64,000 nucleotides of DNA from an uncultured Pseudomonadales bacterium (GCA_947487765.1 CANKXO010000001.1:372001-436000); one strand, 5' to 3'. Shown: positions 17,939 through 27,608, counted from the stretch's first letter. Numbers and translations are program-made. Notes: generated from the sequence alone by a model not told the origin.

Positions 17939-18343
17939 TTACTTGTTTTTCAGTTCTAAATCTTCGCCAAAGCTTAACATATGGCCATCAGGGTCTTGAA
18001 GGCTAAACTCCGTCATGCCATAAAATGTAGTCTCTAACGGCGTTGTTTCATAGCCACATTGACGTACATGTTTATACAAATATGCTACATCATCGGGGTA
18101 AAAATAATAGATTGCAGGCCAGTTAGTTTGTTTGTGTGGGTCAGTATTTTTGGCGAGCTCCGGTGCTGACTCACATTCAGCTAACATTAACTCAATATCA
18201 CCTGATTTGATGGTAGCCCAGCGCCATTCACTGACACTTTCTTTGGGGCTGATAAGTTCAAAGCTTAATGCTTTATTGTAAAACTCCAAACTTTTTTCGA
18301 TGTTACTCACATTGAGCATAGGAACTAAATGTTTTAATTTCAT
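17939..18343 (-). CDS. VOC (glyoxalase/bleomycin-resistance fold) protein
   Basis: A 134-residue single VOC domain. It starts LKHLVPMLNVSNIEKSLEFYNKAL and ends with TEFSLQDPDGHMLSFGEDL, typical of the fold, with a probable metal-binding glutamate and histidine. GAGGG precedes the ATG. It lies 40 bp downstream of the DUF3830-like gene and is probably cotranscribed. The substrate is unknown. Confidence 0.8.
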   Translation of the reverse strand: MKLKHLVPMLNVSNIEKSLEFYNKALSFELISPKESVSEWRWATIKSGDIELMLAECESAPELAKNTDPHKQTNWPAIYYFYPDDVAYLYKHVRQCGYETTPLETTFYGMTEFSLQDPDGHMLSFGEDLELKNK

Positions 18344-18383
18344 ATAACCCTCTGGTGCTTACTAAAAATATTTACTGATTATG

Positions 18384-18785
18384 TTAAGTATAAAATTTGA
18401 TAGGCTTTTTCCCTTCCCAGAGAGTTGAAATGCCTATTTCCTTTAATTTAGCTAGGTCAGAAGTAATTGTCGCAAAATGGTTACCGGCTAATGTGCCTGC
18501 CTTCGATGCAAACTGAACACTACCATAGGCAATTAATATTTCAGTTTCACTCTTTCCCTTGGGGTATAGCAAAATTTGACCCGGAGCAGGGTAAGAGGTC
18601 GCATCTTCATAATCGACATCAAAGTCCATATCACCAAGGGGTATCCACATACCCTCGCCACTCCAGCGGACGTGAACTACATTACTGATAAAAGGCAGGG
18701 ATCGACAAAATGCATTGCATGTCTTCGGTGATTTTTCATTTTCTAAAATGGCATCAAATTTATGATTGTCTATTTCTATGATCAT
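18384..18785 (-). CDS. Cyclophilin-like DUF3830-family protein
   Basis: A 133-residue protein with the pattern of small cyclophilin-fold proteins: AILENEKSPKTCNAFCRSLPF, HVRWSGEGMWIPLGD, APGQILLYP and EILIAYG. Such proteins are often encoded near carboxylate or amide catabolic genes and TTT transporters, which fits the left part of this window. The biochemical role is not established. It precedes the VOC gene on the same strand. Confidence 0.65.
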   Translation of the reverse strand: MIIEIDNHKFDAILENEKSPKTCNAFCRSLPFISNVVHVRWSGEGMWIPLGDMDFDVDYEDATSYPAPGQILLYPKGKSETEILIAYGSVQFASKAGTLAGNHFATITSDLAKLKEIGISTLWEGKKPIKFYT

Positions 18786-18841
18786 ATTAGTTAAATGGTC
18801 TGTAGTTGTTTATATATAAATGTCGTAATTGTGGGTAGGCT

Positions 18842-19486
18842 CTAGTGTGCAAATAGCACTAAGGCGCCGTCAGCAACATATTGAACCGATAAGGCTGCGA
18901 GCAAAACCCCCAATAGTCGAGTCATAACTAGCCGGGCTGTCGCGCCAATGTATTTGTCTAAGTATTCAGCGGCAATTAATACCAACCCTGTAATTGCAAA
19001 TAAAATAAAAATTACACCAATTAGTACTAAAACTCCCAGCCATTTATCTGAGTTAAGGTCAGCTGTCATTTGTGATGACAATAGAATTGTTGCAGAGATG
19101 GTACCAGGGCCGGCGAGTAGGGGGATAGCTAATGGGAAGACTGCAATATTGGCCACATGGTCTTTAATAGCTGATTCAGAAATTTGCCCCTTTCTTTCCT
19201 GGCGTTGTCCATAAATCATTTCAAATGCGGTATAGAACAGTAAAAGCCCACCAGCCACACGGAAAGCATCAATGCTGACGCCCATTGCATCGAGAATACT
19301 GGTACCCGTAATGGCAAATAAGACAAGGATAAAAAAGGCAACCACAACACCTCGTATGGCTGTTGCTCGCCGGTCTGCAGCAGCTAATCCTGCAGTCAAC
19401 CCCAAAAATATAGGGGCATTACCGATAGGGTCTATTGTAACGAAGAGTGTCACAAATGCATTTAACAAAACATCATATGAAACCAT
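18842..19486 (-). CDS. MarC-family integral membrane protein
   Basis: A 214-residue protein with six predicted helices. MarC/UPF0056 signatures are FVTIDPIGNAPIFLGLT near the N-terminus and FPLAIPLLAGPGTISATILLSS in the middle. Some members have been linked to antibiotic tolerance or amino-acid export; the function is not settled. It reads in the same direction as the upstream membrane protein at 19545, with a 58-bp gap. Confidence 0.88.
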   Translation of the reverse strand: MVSYDVLLNAFVTLFVTIDPIGNAPIFLGLTAGLAAADRRATAIRGVVVAFFILVLFAITGTSILDAMGVSIDAFRVAGGLLLFYTAFEMIYGQRQERKGQISESAIKDHVANIAVFPLAIPLLAGPGTISATILLSSQMTADLNSDKWLGVLVLIGVIFILFAITGLVLIAAEYLDKYIGATARLVMTRLLGVLLAALSVQYVADGALVLFAH

Positions 19487-19544
19487 AAATAATCCAATGG
19501 TGATTAACTATAAAAAATATTTTTTAGGTACTGTAGATCAGTTT

Positions 19545-20960
19545 TTACTTAATTATTTCGACTTTATAGTGTTGCCCGCCAAATTCGCTATAAGGTCTTT
19601 CTATTTTACCCTGTTTGATTGCAGCAATATCACTCAAAAATACTTCTCCCCCATCATTCAAATTCAGCACTGTAAGCTTTTTAAGAGTTTCAATTGAAGG
19701 GTCAGTATTGTCTACGTTTAAATGTGTTGAGATTATATTCTCTATCTCGTTTAAGTTTAGGGCATGGGCGTGTATTTTATTTTCATTTAACGATATGATG
19801 ATACCAGAAACGGTTGTCGCTTCTAATGTTAGTAGTGGGATCCAATTGGGCTCTGGAAAATTTTCTGTTTGAATTTCTTTCTTAGACACTTTAAAAGAGC
19901 CTAATCGCCCGATGGTAAACGCTTTACCTTCTACGATGATGGTCGTATTTTCGAGTGACTGTATCGAAGTGCTTTTGCTCATTAAGCGCATTCTCGTTGC
20001 CACTGCTTTCGACCATAGGCTTGGATCTATACCTATTCGTAATAGCACATCCTGATCAGGAATGTAGTCAAGTTGGTTAAAAATATACGATGGCTTTAAG
20101 GGGACTGATGGAGGTGTAGCATCTTTATAGGTCAGTAATTCAATGTTAGGGGGCATGTCTGTTAAGCCATTTATTAATGTTTCCCTACGTTTTCCTCGCC
20201 ACCAAAAATCCTCTGGGATAATTTCGACAAGAAGAATATTTTCAAATATCGATTGAGCGGATTCATTATCTGTGTCTGCATGGCTGACATAAGTATTGAT
20301 TGTCTTTACTTTGTCATGAGGGAACCATTGCTTTTGCAATGTCTTGTAAGTTGTTTTTCTTAACTCTTTTGACGTTGATGGTTCAAATGCGAATGTAGAA
20401 TAAATTGGGCCACTTGTAATTAAGTGCATGAAAGCAATAGTTAATGTAACTGATGTAATAACACCAAACCCTGTTACAGTCATGGGAATATTTGGCAAAG
20501 GAGTAGGCAGAGAACTTGTTGTGGGCGACGATTTTATACCCGCCCCAGTAGCAAAGCGAAAAAATGATAGTAAGAATAAACCACATGCATAGTGTGATAG
20601 TAGCGATAAAATAATCGGGATGGCTACAAATAAGCGATAACGCCAGCTTTGTGTCAGTTGTATATCAGCGAGTAAGTTGTTGGAGAGGAGCTGTAAGGTA
20701 TATAAGTCTTCAATCCAGGTAATCAATAAAAGAGCAATAGCTAACAAGCCTAGGAAAACCCAGATTTTAATGGGCGATTTAAAATGATAAGAGATAATGA
20801 TGGGTACAGCGAGTAGCCACGAAGCGGTAAATGAGCTCCGAACATCCCAAAGTCGAGCAGGTCCCCAAAACTCAGGCAGGTTATAGAAAATCACGGTGCC
20901 GAAAAATACACCAAGTATTAATATACCTGAAATAAAAGCAATATGTTCTCTTTTGGTCAT
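19545..20960 (-). CDS. Membrane protein with RND-like periplasmic C-terminus, function unknown
   Basis: About 471 residues. Five hydrophobic helices fill the first 200 residues (ISGILILGVFFGTVIF, IWVFLGLLAIALLLITW and IPIILSLLSHYACGLFLL among them), followed by a roughly 270-residue polar domain. The tail has two segments resembling porter/docking subdomains of RND efflux pumps: IGIDPSLWSKAVATRMR, and LTVLNLNDGGEVFLSDIAAIKQG (compare the pump pattern V-P-L-x-D-V-A-x-V). The protein is far too short to be an RND pump (about 1000 residues, 12 helices). ATG 20960 is preferred to a TTG at 20996. It may be a standalone relative or remnant of an RND periplasmic module. Confidence 0.5.
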   Translation of the reverse strand: MTKREHIAFISGILILGVFFGTVIFYNLPEFWGPARLWDVRSSFTASWLLAVPIIISYHFKSPIKIWVFLGLLAIALLLITWIEDLYTLQLLSNNLLADIQLTQSWRYRLFVAIPIILSLLSHYACGLFLLSFFRFATGAGIKSSPTTSSLPTPLPNIPMTVTGFGVITSVTLTIAFMHLITSGPIYSTFAFEPSTSKELRKTTYKTLQKQWFPHDKVKTINTYVSHADTDNESAQSIFENILLVEIIPEDFWWRGKRRETLINGLTDMPPNIELLTYKDATPPSVPLKPSYIFNQLDYIPDQDVLLRIGIDPSLWSKAVATRMRLMSKSTSIQSLENTTIIVEGKAFTIGRLGSFKVSKKEIQTENFPEPNWIPLLTLEATTVSGIIISLNENKIHAHALNLNEIENIISTHLNVDNTDPSIETLKKLTVLNLNDGGEVFLSDIAAIKQGKIERPYSEFGGQHYKVEIIK

Positions 20961-21094
20961 ATAAATGGCTTTTATGTGATTGTTATATAAACTCAATTTA
21001 TCATGGTTAATCAGTGTTTGCTAATCTCTATTGATGAATGGACAGTTAATTCAATTACTTTAGTTTTTCCGCTGTTAATGGCTTCCCGTTTTGT

Positions 21095-21622
21095 CTATTC
21101 ATCAGGGATACTGATCAATAAATCAGTTATTCCTACGTCGACACCGGCTTGATGGAGGAGGGTTGATACCTGCCCTCGGTGATGGGTTTGGTGATTGAAA
21201 AAATGTTGTAACAAACAGCCAAAATTTTTAACGAAAGGTTGCCCTTTGAAATTTTTATATACGAGAGGGGTGTCAATTACTGAGTCACTAATCTCTGCTG
21301 TAAACTCTACGATAATTTGATCTATTTCAACTCTTACGTTCGTTAGTGCACTTAATGTTGGGTATAAAATTGTATCAAGTGATAATGGGGTTTCAAACTT
21401 TTTAATATCGTTAAGGGAAGAAAGTGTTACTGCTCCTTTGGCAAAGCGCTTAAGCCAAAGTATATCGCCAACAATAATATGATTTAAGGTGCCAATAATA
21501 GAGTTAAAAAAAGCGCCGCGATCCTTTTCAAGCTCTTCGGTGCTCAATAAAGAAGTTGATTGATAAATATTTTGATTCATCTGCTGGTTATAACGTGCCA
21601 TCAATTCAAAATTAAATGTCAT
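21095..21622 (-). CDS. DinB/YfiT-family protein
   Basis: A 175-residue four-helix-bundle DinB protein. The metal-binding histidines are visible in TLNHIIVGD and in HFFNHQTHHRGQ. GGAAAGAG precedes the ATG. DinB-like proteins are metal-dependent, often thiol-linked transferases; the substrate is unknown. It stands alone. A second, cassette-borne DinB gene lies at 45816. Confidence 0.85.
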   Translation of the reverse strand: MTFNFELMARYNQQMNQNIYQSTSLLSTEELEKDRGAFFNSIIGTLNHIIVGDILWLKRFAKGAVTLSSLNDIKKFETPLSLDTILYPTLSALTNVRVEIDQIIVEFTAEISDSVIDTPLVYKNFKGQPFVKNFGCLLQHFFNHQTHHRGQVSTLLHQAGVDVGITDLLISIPDE

Positions 21623-21750
21623 TGTTTACTCTTTCCTGTTTTCGTATCAGCTTCTTAAATCGAATATGACTTGGCGAGCTCACTATTATGATATGAATTT
21701 TTATCAACCAATCATACTCTGGTCATGCCATCATCAGTTACAAAATATTG

Positions 21751-22644
21751 TTAAAGTGTCTGTATCCGCTCAGCTATAAAATCAACAAAAGCTCGTACTT
21801 TGGGAGCAAGCTGTCGTTTATTAGAGAATATTGCATTGATAGGTGTGCTTGAAGGGGTTACCGAGAAACTATCTAGTATAGAAATCAACGATTGTTGCTT
21901 TAGTTCATCGCGGACCATCCAGGTGGGAATCATGATTATCCCGAGATGGCTTAATGCTGCTTTACGCAAAAAAAGTAAGCCATTAGCATTTAAACGCCCG
22001 GTGATAGGAACTTCTATAAAGCCTTTTGTTGTTTCGAATCGCCAATAATTTTTTCCTGGATTAGTGCGGAAGGATAAACAGCTATGTTGCATAAGGTCGT
22101 TAGGACAGGCCGGTATGCCGTGTTTGGCTAAATACGTTGGACTTGCACAAACAACGGATTGGCTGTTTGCCAGTTTGCGGGCTGCCAGGCTGGAATCTTC
22201 GAGATGCCCTATGCGTATTGCTAGATCAAGGTTGGTATTGATCAAATCCTGAAAGCCGGCGCTCATTTGTAAGCTGACTTGGATTTCTGGGTATCGTTGT
22301 AAAAACTCAGGCAAAAGGGGTTCAATAAAAGCCAGAGCAAAGTCTGCTTCGGCGGTGACACGCAAGCTGCCTGCAGGTTTGTCGGTGAGTTGTTTGACAG
22401 CTAGCTTTGCCGCTTCAAGGTCCTCAACTAAGCGTTGTGCATGTTGAAAATAAATCTCTCCTGCTTCTGTCAGGCTTTGTTTGCGAGTCGTTCGCTGAAA
22501 CAGGCGGCCTCCCAGCTCCTTTTCTAAATAGGATATCTGACGTGAGACCGCTGACGGCGTAAGGCCGAGAAATCGAGCGGCGGCGGAAAAGCTGCCTTCT
22601 TCAACGACGCGCACAAATAACTGCATGGTAGACATATTGCTCAT
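21751..22644 (-). CDS. LysR-family regulator of the divergent SDR gene
   Basis: A 297-residue LTTR of the common CrgA/DmlR-like group. The HTH reads SFSAAARFLGLTPSAVSRQISYLEKELGGRLF and the effector domain starts SLRVTAEADFALAFIEPLLPEFL. It is divergent from the SDR/tautomerase pair, the usual layout for LTTRs that control a neighbouring oxidoreductase. An inverted repeat at its own start codon may allow autoregulation. Confidence 0.88.
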   Translation of the reverse strand: MSNMSTMQLFVRVVEEGSFSAAARFLGLTPSAVSRQISYLEKELGGRLFQRTTRKQSLTEAGEIYFQHAQRLVEDLEAAKLAVKQLTDKPAGSLRVTAEADFALAFIEPLLPEFLQRYPEIQVSLQMSAGFQDLINTNLDLAIRIGHLEDSSLAARKLANSQSVVCASPTYLAKHGIPACPNDLMQHSCLSFRTNPGKNYWRFETTKGFIEVPITGRLNANGLLFLRKAALSHLGIIMIPTWMVRDELKQQSLISILDSFSVTPSSTPINAIFSNKRQLAPKVRAFVDFIAERIQTL

Positions 22645-22665
22645 TTGTGAATTATATGCACAAAT
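22643..22665. promoter_or_regulatory. Inverted repeat at the LysR start, possible operator
   Basis: ATTTGTG and CACAAAT are perfect 7-bp arms separated by nine bases, starting at the LysR initiation codon and facing the divergent promoter. The spacing fits an LTTR autoregulatory site. Confidence 0.45.
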
Positions 22666-22798
22666 ATTATGACTTAACTACTGTTTTTCTCAATATTGGA
22701 ACATGTCAATATTTGTCTCTCGAATAGCGCACATTCTGTGATTGCGCTTTTGTGTTAACTGATAGCCTTTATTGTTAATTCTTCTAGGAGAGATTCAT

Positions 22799-23665
22799 AT
22801 GTCTAAAACCATACTTATTACGGGTGCTTCGACCGGCTTTGGCCGCGACACAGCAGAAACGCTTGCGAGTGAAGGGCATACCGTCTTTGCCTCTATGCGT
22901 GACCCTTCAGGTAAAAATAGTGAGCATTCAACGGCGCTAAACGCCAAAGGTATACATACGCTTGAGCTTGACGTGACCAATGAGCAATCGGTCCTTAAGG
23001 CAGTAGAACACATTAAAGCCCAAGCTGGCCAAATTGATGTGCTGATTAATAATGCAGGTGTTGCTTCAGCAGGTGTGACGGAAGCATTTTCGACAGAGCA
23101 GGTAGCTGCGCTGTTTGATGTGAATGTCTTTGGGCTACATCGAGTCACACGTGCTGTACTGCCACTGATGAGAGAGCAGCAATCAGGCTTGGTGATCAAT
23201 ATTGGTTCGATTTTAGGGCGAGTGACGTTTCCTTTTTTTGGAATGTACGGTGCCAGTAAATATGCGGTTGAAGCCTTAACGGATAGCTTGCGTTACGAAT
23301 TGTCACAGCTTGGCGTTGACGTTGCTCTTGTGCAACCAAGTGCTTATCCAACGCAAATGTATGGCAGTGCTATGCAACCTACTGATGTAGGTTGCGTGGA
23401 AAAATACGGTGAGACAGGTGAGATTCCAGGTGCGATGTTCAGCCAGTTCATGTCAATGTTTGAATCGGCAGAATCGCCTAACCCGCATGATGTTGCCGAA
23501 GCTATTGTAGGTTTGGTGAATGCGCCTAATGGTCAGCGTCCAGCACGTACAGTGGTTGGTACTAGCTTTGGTGCGGATTCTATTAACGATGTAATTGCAC
23601 CCGTTCAAGCAGGTACGATTAAAGCGTTAGGGCTTGATCATCTCGATACTGCTAAGGCATCTTAA
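22799..23665 (+). CDS. Short-chain dehydrogenase/reductase
   Basis: A 288-residue classical SDR: TGASTGFG cofactor motif close to the N-terminus, NNAG, catalytic serine in NIGSILG, and YGASKYA. An extended C-terminus resembles the group annotated as oxidoreductases acting on carbonyl compounds. ATG 22799 has TAGGAGAG in front; a frame opening at 22772 lacks a site. It is divergent from a LysR gene and 43 bp ahead of a tautomerase, so the three probably work as a unit, perhaps on reactive carbonyls. The substrate is unknown. Confidence 0.87.
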   Translation: MSKTILITGASTGFGRDTAETLASEGHTVFASMRDPSGKNSEHSTALNAKGIHTLELDVTNEQSVLKAVEHIKAQAGQIDVLINNAGVASAGVTEAFSTEQVAALFDVNVFGLHRVTRAVLPLMREQQSGLVINIGSILGRVTFPFFGMYGASKYAVEALTDSLRYELSQLGVDVALVQPSAYPTQMYGSAMQPTDVGCVEKYGETGEIPGAMFSQFMSMFESAESPNPHDVAEAIVGLVNAPNGQRPARTVVGTSFGADSINDVIAPVQAGTIKALGLDHLDTAKAS

Positions 23666-23708
23666 TGTTGAATCAGTTTAAATTTTTAGAACTCAGCGAG
23701 TATAAATT

Positions 23709-23927
23709 ATGCCATTAGTGCAAGTACATGTATTCGAAGACGAATTAAACCAAGCGCAATCGAAAGAACTTATCAGTAAAATTACGGATGCAATCACTGA
23801 CGTAACGAGTAAAAAACTACGCGATGTCACCTGGGTAATGATTGATGAAGTCAAAAGTGGACATTGGGGAGTAGGGGGTAATACGCTAGGGCTTGATGAT
23901 GTGAAAAAATTGATGCTGAGCAGTTAA
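23709..23927 (+). CDS. 4-oxalocrotonate tautomerase-family protein
   Basis: A 72-residue tautomerase. After Met removal the catalytic Pro1 is exposed (MPLVQVHVFED). The helix KELISKITDAITDVTSK and the C-terminal GHWGVGGNTL fit the family. GAG precedes the start. It follows the SDR gene closely and is likely cotranscribed. Enzymes of this kind catalyse keto-enol conversions. A hairpin terminator follows. Confidence 0.85.
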   Translation: MPLVQVHVFEDELNQAQSKELISKITDAITDVTSKKLRDVTWVMIDEVKSGHWGVGGNTLGLDDVKKLMLSS

Positions 23928-23949
23928 TAGTGTTCTCTAATCATTCATT

Positions 23950-23985
23950 AAATGGGGTGTATCTTTGTATTGCCCCATTTATTTG
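23950..23985 (+). terminator. Hairpin terminator after the tautomerase gene
   Basis: AAATGGGG at 23950 and CCCCATTT at 23973 form a perfect 8-bp stem with a 15-base loop, followed by ATTTG. It lies 22 bp after the stop. Confidence 0.65.
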
Positions 23986-24315
23986 CTTCCTTTTCTTTAC
24001 AGTGTTTTTTATTTTGAATCACTTTATCTATTTTAACCTCCTGACTCAGTAATCAGAATAGTGAGTTTCTGCCAATCTCTATCTCATCTACTTTTCTATG
24101 TTATTGGCAATTGTCAGAGCTTTGAATTAAAGTACTATGCTAAATCTTATCATTATTTAAATAAATGACTTAAGCAACAGTCAACTTGCTAGATAACCTA
24201 TCTTTTAATCAATACAAAATAAAACCTAAGAAATGCCGGATACATTAGGGTATTGGTCACTCAATCAATTATCCCGTTAATCGTAGAATGAATAGAATAA
24301 GAGGGTAATAACATC
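23986..24315. other. 330-bp intergenic region, nothing recognised
   Basis: AT-rich sequence before the large lipoprotein gene. No gene, strong operator or RNA structure was recognised. Low G+C here and in the gene that follows may mark acquired DNA. Confidence 0.4.
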
Positions 24316-26478
24316 ATGAACAGATTCCTTTTGTTAAATAGTTTATTTCTAATGGTTGTAGCAGTCATTTCATGTGGAGATAAAAACGATGGTGCTGAAA
24401 ATGCCGTTGTTTCAATAGTTAAGGACAGTAACAATTCCAAAAAAATTCCAGCAAGGTATTCAGAAGGCGCACCAGTTAATGGTGTCGAGTTGGGAATGGG
24501 TTGGGATTCTATAAAAGGCGAAGTGGTGCCTAATGTTTGTATCCAATTTTCACCGATTCGTTCTTCAGGTCAAGATATTACATTAACGATGAAAGAAGTA
24601 TCGGATAAATCTGAAATCATGGATAGTTTAAATGTCAGTGCAGAGGTTTCCGTTAAAACTATGTTTGCAGAAGGCAGCGCACAAGCCTCATTTGCCAAGG
24701 ATTCAACGTTAAGTTCGAGTAGCACTACCTTAATGCTCAAGGCCACTGTTGAAAATGGTGAAATATTTGTTGGGCCTTTAGAATCTTCCGGCATTCCCAG
24801 AAGTGCCTATCCTCTTATTCCTGAAGATACACTTGCGCAGTCACCAAAGGTTAAACCCTCACCCATAGTCGCTGATTCTATTCCTATCAGCCTTAAAAAA
24901 TGGGCGGCAGATATCAAAATGGATGAGTATAAGTTTCGGCAATCCTGTGGTGATTATTTTGTAGGGTCGATATCCAGTGGTGCAGAAATGATTTCGACGA
25001 TATCGTTTGATTCCACATCCTCTCAGCAAAATGCAGAAATTTCGGCAGCAATAAAAGGCAAGTATGGTGCAGTGAGTGGGTCTGCATCAGCAAAAGAGAC
25101 CAGTAAAGAAGCATTGGAAAAGACAAATTTAGCAATTGGTTATATTCAGGTGGGAGGAGGTTCTGGGCTCATACCCATTGATAAAGATGATATAAAGGCT
25201 AAATTGCAGAAGTTGGCATTAGAAGCAAATAATAATCCAAAGTTTCACAATATGGAGTTACGGAGCTATAAAGAGCTTCCTGAATTTAGCGATATCGATA
25301 TTGATGATAGAGCAAGTGATAGTTACGAAGTGATTTCTGATTACTATTGGTTTTTAACATCATATTTTAATGATATAGACGATATTTTTGCTAACCCTAA
25401 TAAGTATTCACCGAGAACTGGGTTAACTTTTGAAGACTTGAAAAAGTTACAGGATGTTACATTGGATGTTAGGAAAATAATATACAAGGTAATGGAAACC
25501 AAAAATGAAAACAAAGAGTTAAGTGACCAATTATTTAGCGATGAGTTTAAGCAAACATTTTTAAATCATGTCTCTGCATTAAGTAATGATAAGGAAAGTG
25601 TTGTTTTACAATTATTAAATACCGATAAATTGCCTAACCTCGTGCAGAATGATGCTGTATCTGCGGGTGATTCCGATGCGTGGTTCAATAGCTTTATTGC
25701 TATCCTCGATCAGGTAGTGAAATATAACAACCCAAATATATTAAGGTTATTACTGCCTCTCCCTGCCGGGCCAACGGATGCACATATATTAAATGAGGAA
25801 AATTTAAAGAAAGAAGTCGTTAATTGGTATGTAAGAAAGCAATCAAGCAGAATGTGTAAGTTGGATCCAACCGATAATGAATGCTTGTCTAATGATCAAA
25901 TAGATAGCTTGATTAAGCTCGTTCCTAAAATAAAATCCTTAGGTAATGATAAAGAGATTTATATATCGAAAGTGGCTTTTAAAAGTGTTGTTGGGGATTT
26001 GTGCTTGCAGATATCGGCTCCTGAGAAAGACGATGCTAAGCTTATTGGGAAAAATATTAATGTAGGTGGTTGTAAGCGGGTATTTAATGTCGATAGCCTG
26101 GAGGATAAAGCAAAGAATGTAGGATGGTTTCAGGTTAACGATAAGGGACAAATTACTTTGTCTTCTGTCGATGATAAAGCAAATGTTTGTGCTGTAAAAG
26201 AGCTGGTAAATAAAAAAGAAATATTGATATTTCAGGGGCGAGATATATGTAATGACACTGGCACAATATTCAGTAAAGGAGTGTTGAAGTTTTCAGGCGA
26301 TGGACTTTATATAAATGCTAGCCATCCTGGCCCCATAAAAGATCCAGATGTTATACGCTGCTTACAGTTAAATACGTTAGATTTTGAAGAGGACGAGTCG
26401 TTGTATACTCTCCCTTCCTTTGAAGAATGTGATAAAACATTAGTTTCCCAACGGTGGCAAGCCATATTGTGGCAGTGA
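24316..26478 (+). CDS. Large lipoprotein with possible MACPF-like and lectin-like domains
   Basis: A 720-residue protein with a lipoprotein signal (lipobox VISC, cysteine at 20, glycine at +2, so outer-membrane sorting is likely). Residues about 95 to 150 are amphipathic and rich in S, A and T. Residues 205 to 265 read FRQSCGDYFVGSISSGAEM then alternating small and polar residues (SAAIKGKYGAVSGSASA), a pattern like the core of MACPF-type pore formers. The last 170 residues have paired cysteines (DLCLQIS, GGCKRVF, CLQLN, FEECDK) and end SQRWQAILWQ, which suggests a ricin-like beta-trefoil. Both assignments rest on pattern only. Strong AT richness and isolation suggest acquisition. GAGGG precedes the ATG. 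Confidence 0.5.
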   Translation: MNRFLLLNSLFLMVVAVISCGDKNDGAENAVVSIVKDSNNSKKIPARYSEGAPVNGVELGMGWDSIKGEVVPNVCIQFSPIRSSGQDITLTMKEVSDKSEIMDSLNVSAEVSVKTMFAEGSAQASFAKDSTLSSSSTTLMLKATVENGEIFVGPLESSGIPRSAYPLIPEDTLAQSPKVKPSPIVADSIPISLKKWAADIKMDEYKFRQSCGDYFVGSISSGAEMISTISFDSTSSQQNAEISAAIKGKYGAVSGSASAKETSKEALEKTNLAIGYIQVGGGSGLIPIDKDDIKAKLQKLALEANNNPKFHNMELRSYKELPEFSDIDIDDRASDSYEVISDYYWFLTSYFNDIDDIFANPNKYSPRTGLTFEDLKKLQDVTLDVRKIIYKVMETKNENKELSDQLFSDEFKQTFLNHVSALSNDKESVVLQLLNTDKLPNLVQNDAVSAGDSDAWFNSFIAILDQVVKYNNPNILRLLLPLPAGPTDAHILNEENLKKEVVNWYVRKQSSRMCKLDPTDNECLSNDQIDSLIKLVPKIKSLGNDKEIYISKVAFKSVVGDLCLQISAPEKDDAKLIGKNINVGGCKRVFNVDSLEDKAKNVGWFQVNDKGQITLSSVDDKANVCAVKELVNKKEILIFQGRDICNDTGTIFSKGVLKFSGDGLYINASHPGPIKDPDVIRCLQLNTLDFEEDESLYTLPSFEECDKTLVSQRWQAILWQ

Positions 26479-26510
26479 TAAGAAAATATTGTCTACTGCG
26501 AATGGCTTAA

Positions 26511-27608
26511 CTATTTAATCGATAAAATAACACCAGTTTCCAAATGGTCGGTATAAGGAAATTGATCAAAAGCCGCTAAGGCTTTGATCGTGTGTGTTTG
26601 GCAAAGTATCTTTAGATTGCCGACCAATGTTTCCGGGTTGCAGGAGATATAAATAATATTATCGAAGCGTTGTATCATTTTTACCGTTTCTGAGTCTAAG
26701 CCTGCACGTGGTGGGTCGACAAATACTGTGGAGAACGTGTAGTCGTCGAGCTCAACTTCTTTCAATCGAGTAAAGCTACGAACTTTGTCCATGGCTTGCA
26801 CAAACTCTTCACTGGACATGCGTGCAATAGTCACGTTTTCTATATTATTAGTTGTTAAATTCTCTTTCGCAGCATTAACGGAGGTCTTTGAAATTTCAGT
26901 TGCCATGACCTTATTAAAATTTTTCGATAAGGGCAGGGTAAAGTTGCCATTACCACAGTAGAGTTCCAGTAAGTCACCCTCAACGTTCTGGCTATTATTA
27001 ACGGCCCACTCCAACATGGTTTCGCACACTTTGCCATTGGGCTGGGTGAAGCTACCTTCGATTTGTTTGTAGCGGTATTGAACATCATTAACTGTCAATG
27101 TTTCGTTAACATAATCCCGGTCGAGAACAATTTTTTGCTTGCGGCTGCGACCAATAATATGAATACCCAGTTTTTCTTTAATTGGGGTAATCGCTTCAAT
27201 CCAATCGTCGCTTAAGGGCTTGTGATAAATTAAGGTGACTATAGTGTCCTCTGTCAGAGTGCTTAAAAATTCAACCTGAAAGCACTTCCGCCTTAATAGC
27301 TCATTGCTGCTGATGGCTTCCATCAATGGTGGCATAAGCTGGTTAATGCGCTGGGCAGCAATTGGGAAGCTGTCGATAAATATGGGTTTTTTGGTCTCAC
27401 GATCTGTCATTGCATAATGGCTGTTATCGCCTTCATGCCACACTTTAAACTCTGCCCGTAAGCGATAATGGCTTGTTGGTGACGCGAAAATATCTAATGG
27501 GCAGCTTGGCTTCTCAGTATCTAATTGCTCCAGTGATTGCTGAAATCGTTTGGTTTTTTCATCAAGTTGTTGTTGATACTGTTCTGGAGATACGTTACTG
27601 ATTGACAT
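26511..27608 (-). CDS. trmA: tRNA (uracil-5-)-methyltransferase TrmA
   Basis: A 365-residue SAM-dependent enzyme making m5U54 in the tRNA T-loop. Visible motifs are LLELYCGNGNFTLPLS (SAM site), FVDPPRAGLD, and the catalytic cysteine in IYISCNPETL. The size equals E. coli TrmA, and there is no iron-sulfur or TRAM extension, which separates it from RlmC/RlmD. It is convergent with the lipoprotein gene, with only 32 bp between stops, and divergent from truD. Confidence 0.95.
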   Translation of the reverse strand: MSISNVSPEQYQQQLDEKTKRFQQSLEQLDTEKPSCPLDIFASPTSHYRLRAEFKVWHEGDNSHYAMTDRETKKPIFIDSFPIAAQRINQLMPPLMEAISSNELLRRKCFQVEFLSTLTEDTIVTLIYHKPLSDDWIEAITPIKEKLGIHIIGRSRKQKIVLDRDYVNETLTVNDVQYRYKQIEGSFTQPNGKVCETMLEWAVNNSQNVEGDLLELYCGNGNFTLPLSKNFNKVMATEISKTSVNAAKENLTTNNIENVTIARMSSEEFVQAMDKVRSFTRLKEVELDDYTFSTVFVDPPRAGLDSETVKMIQRFDNIIYISCNPETLVGNLKILCQTHTIKALAAFDQFPYTDHLETGVILSIK

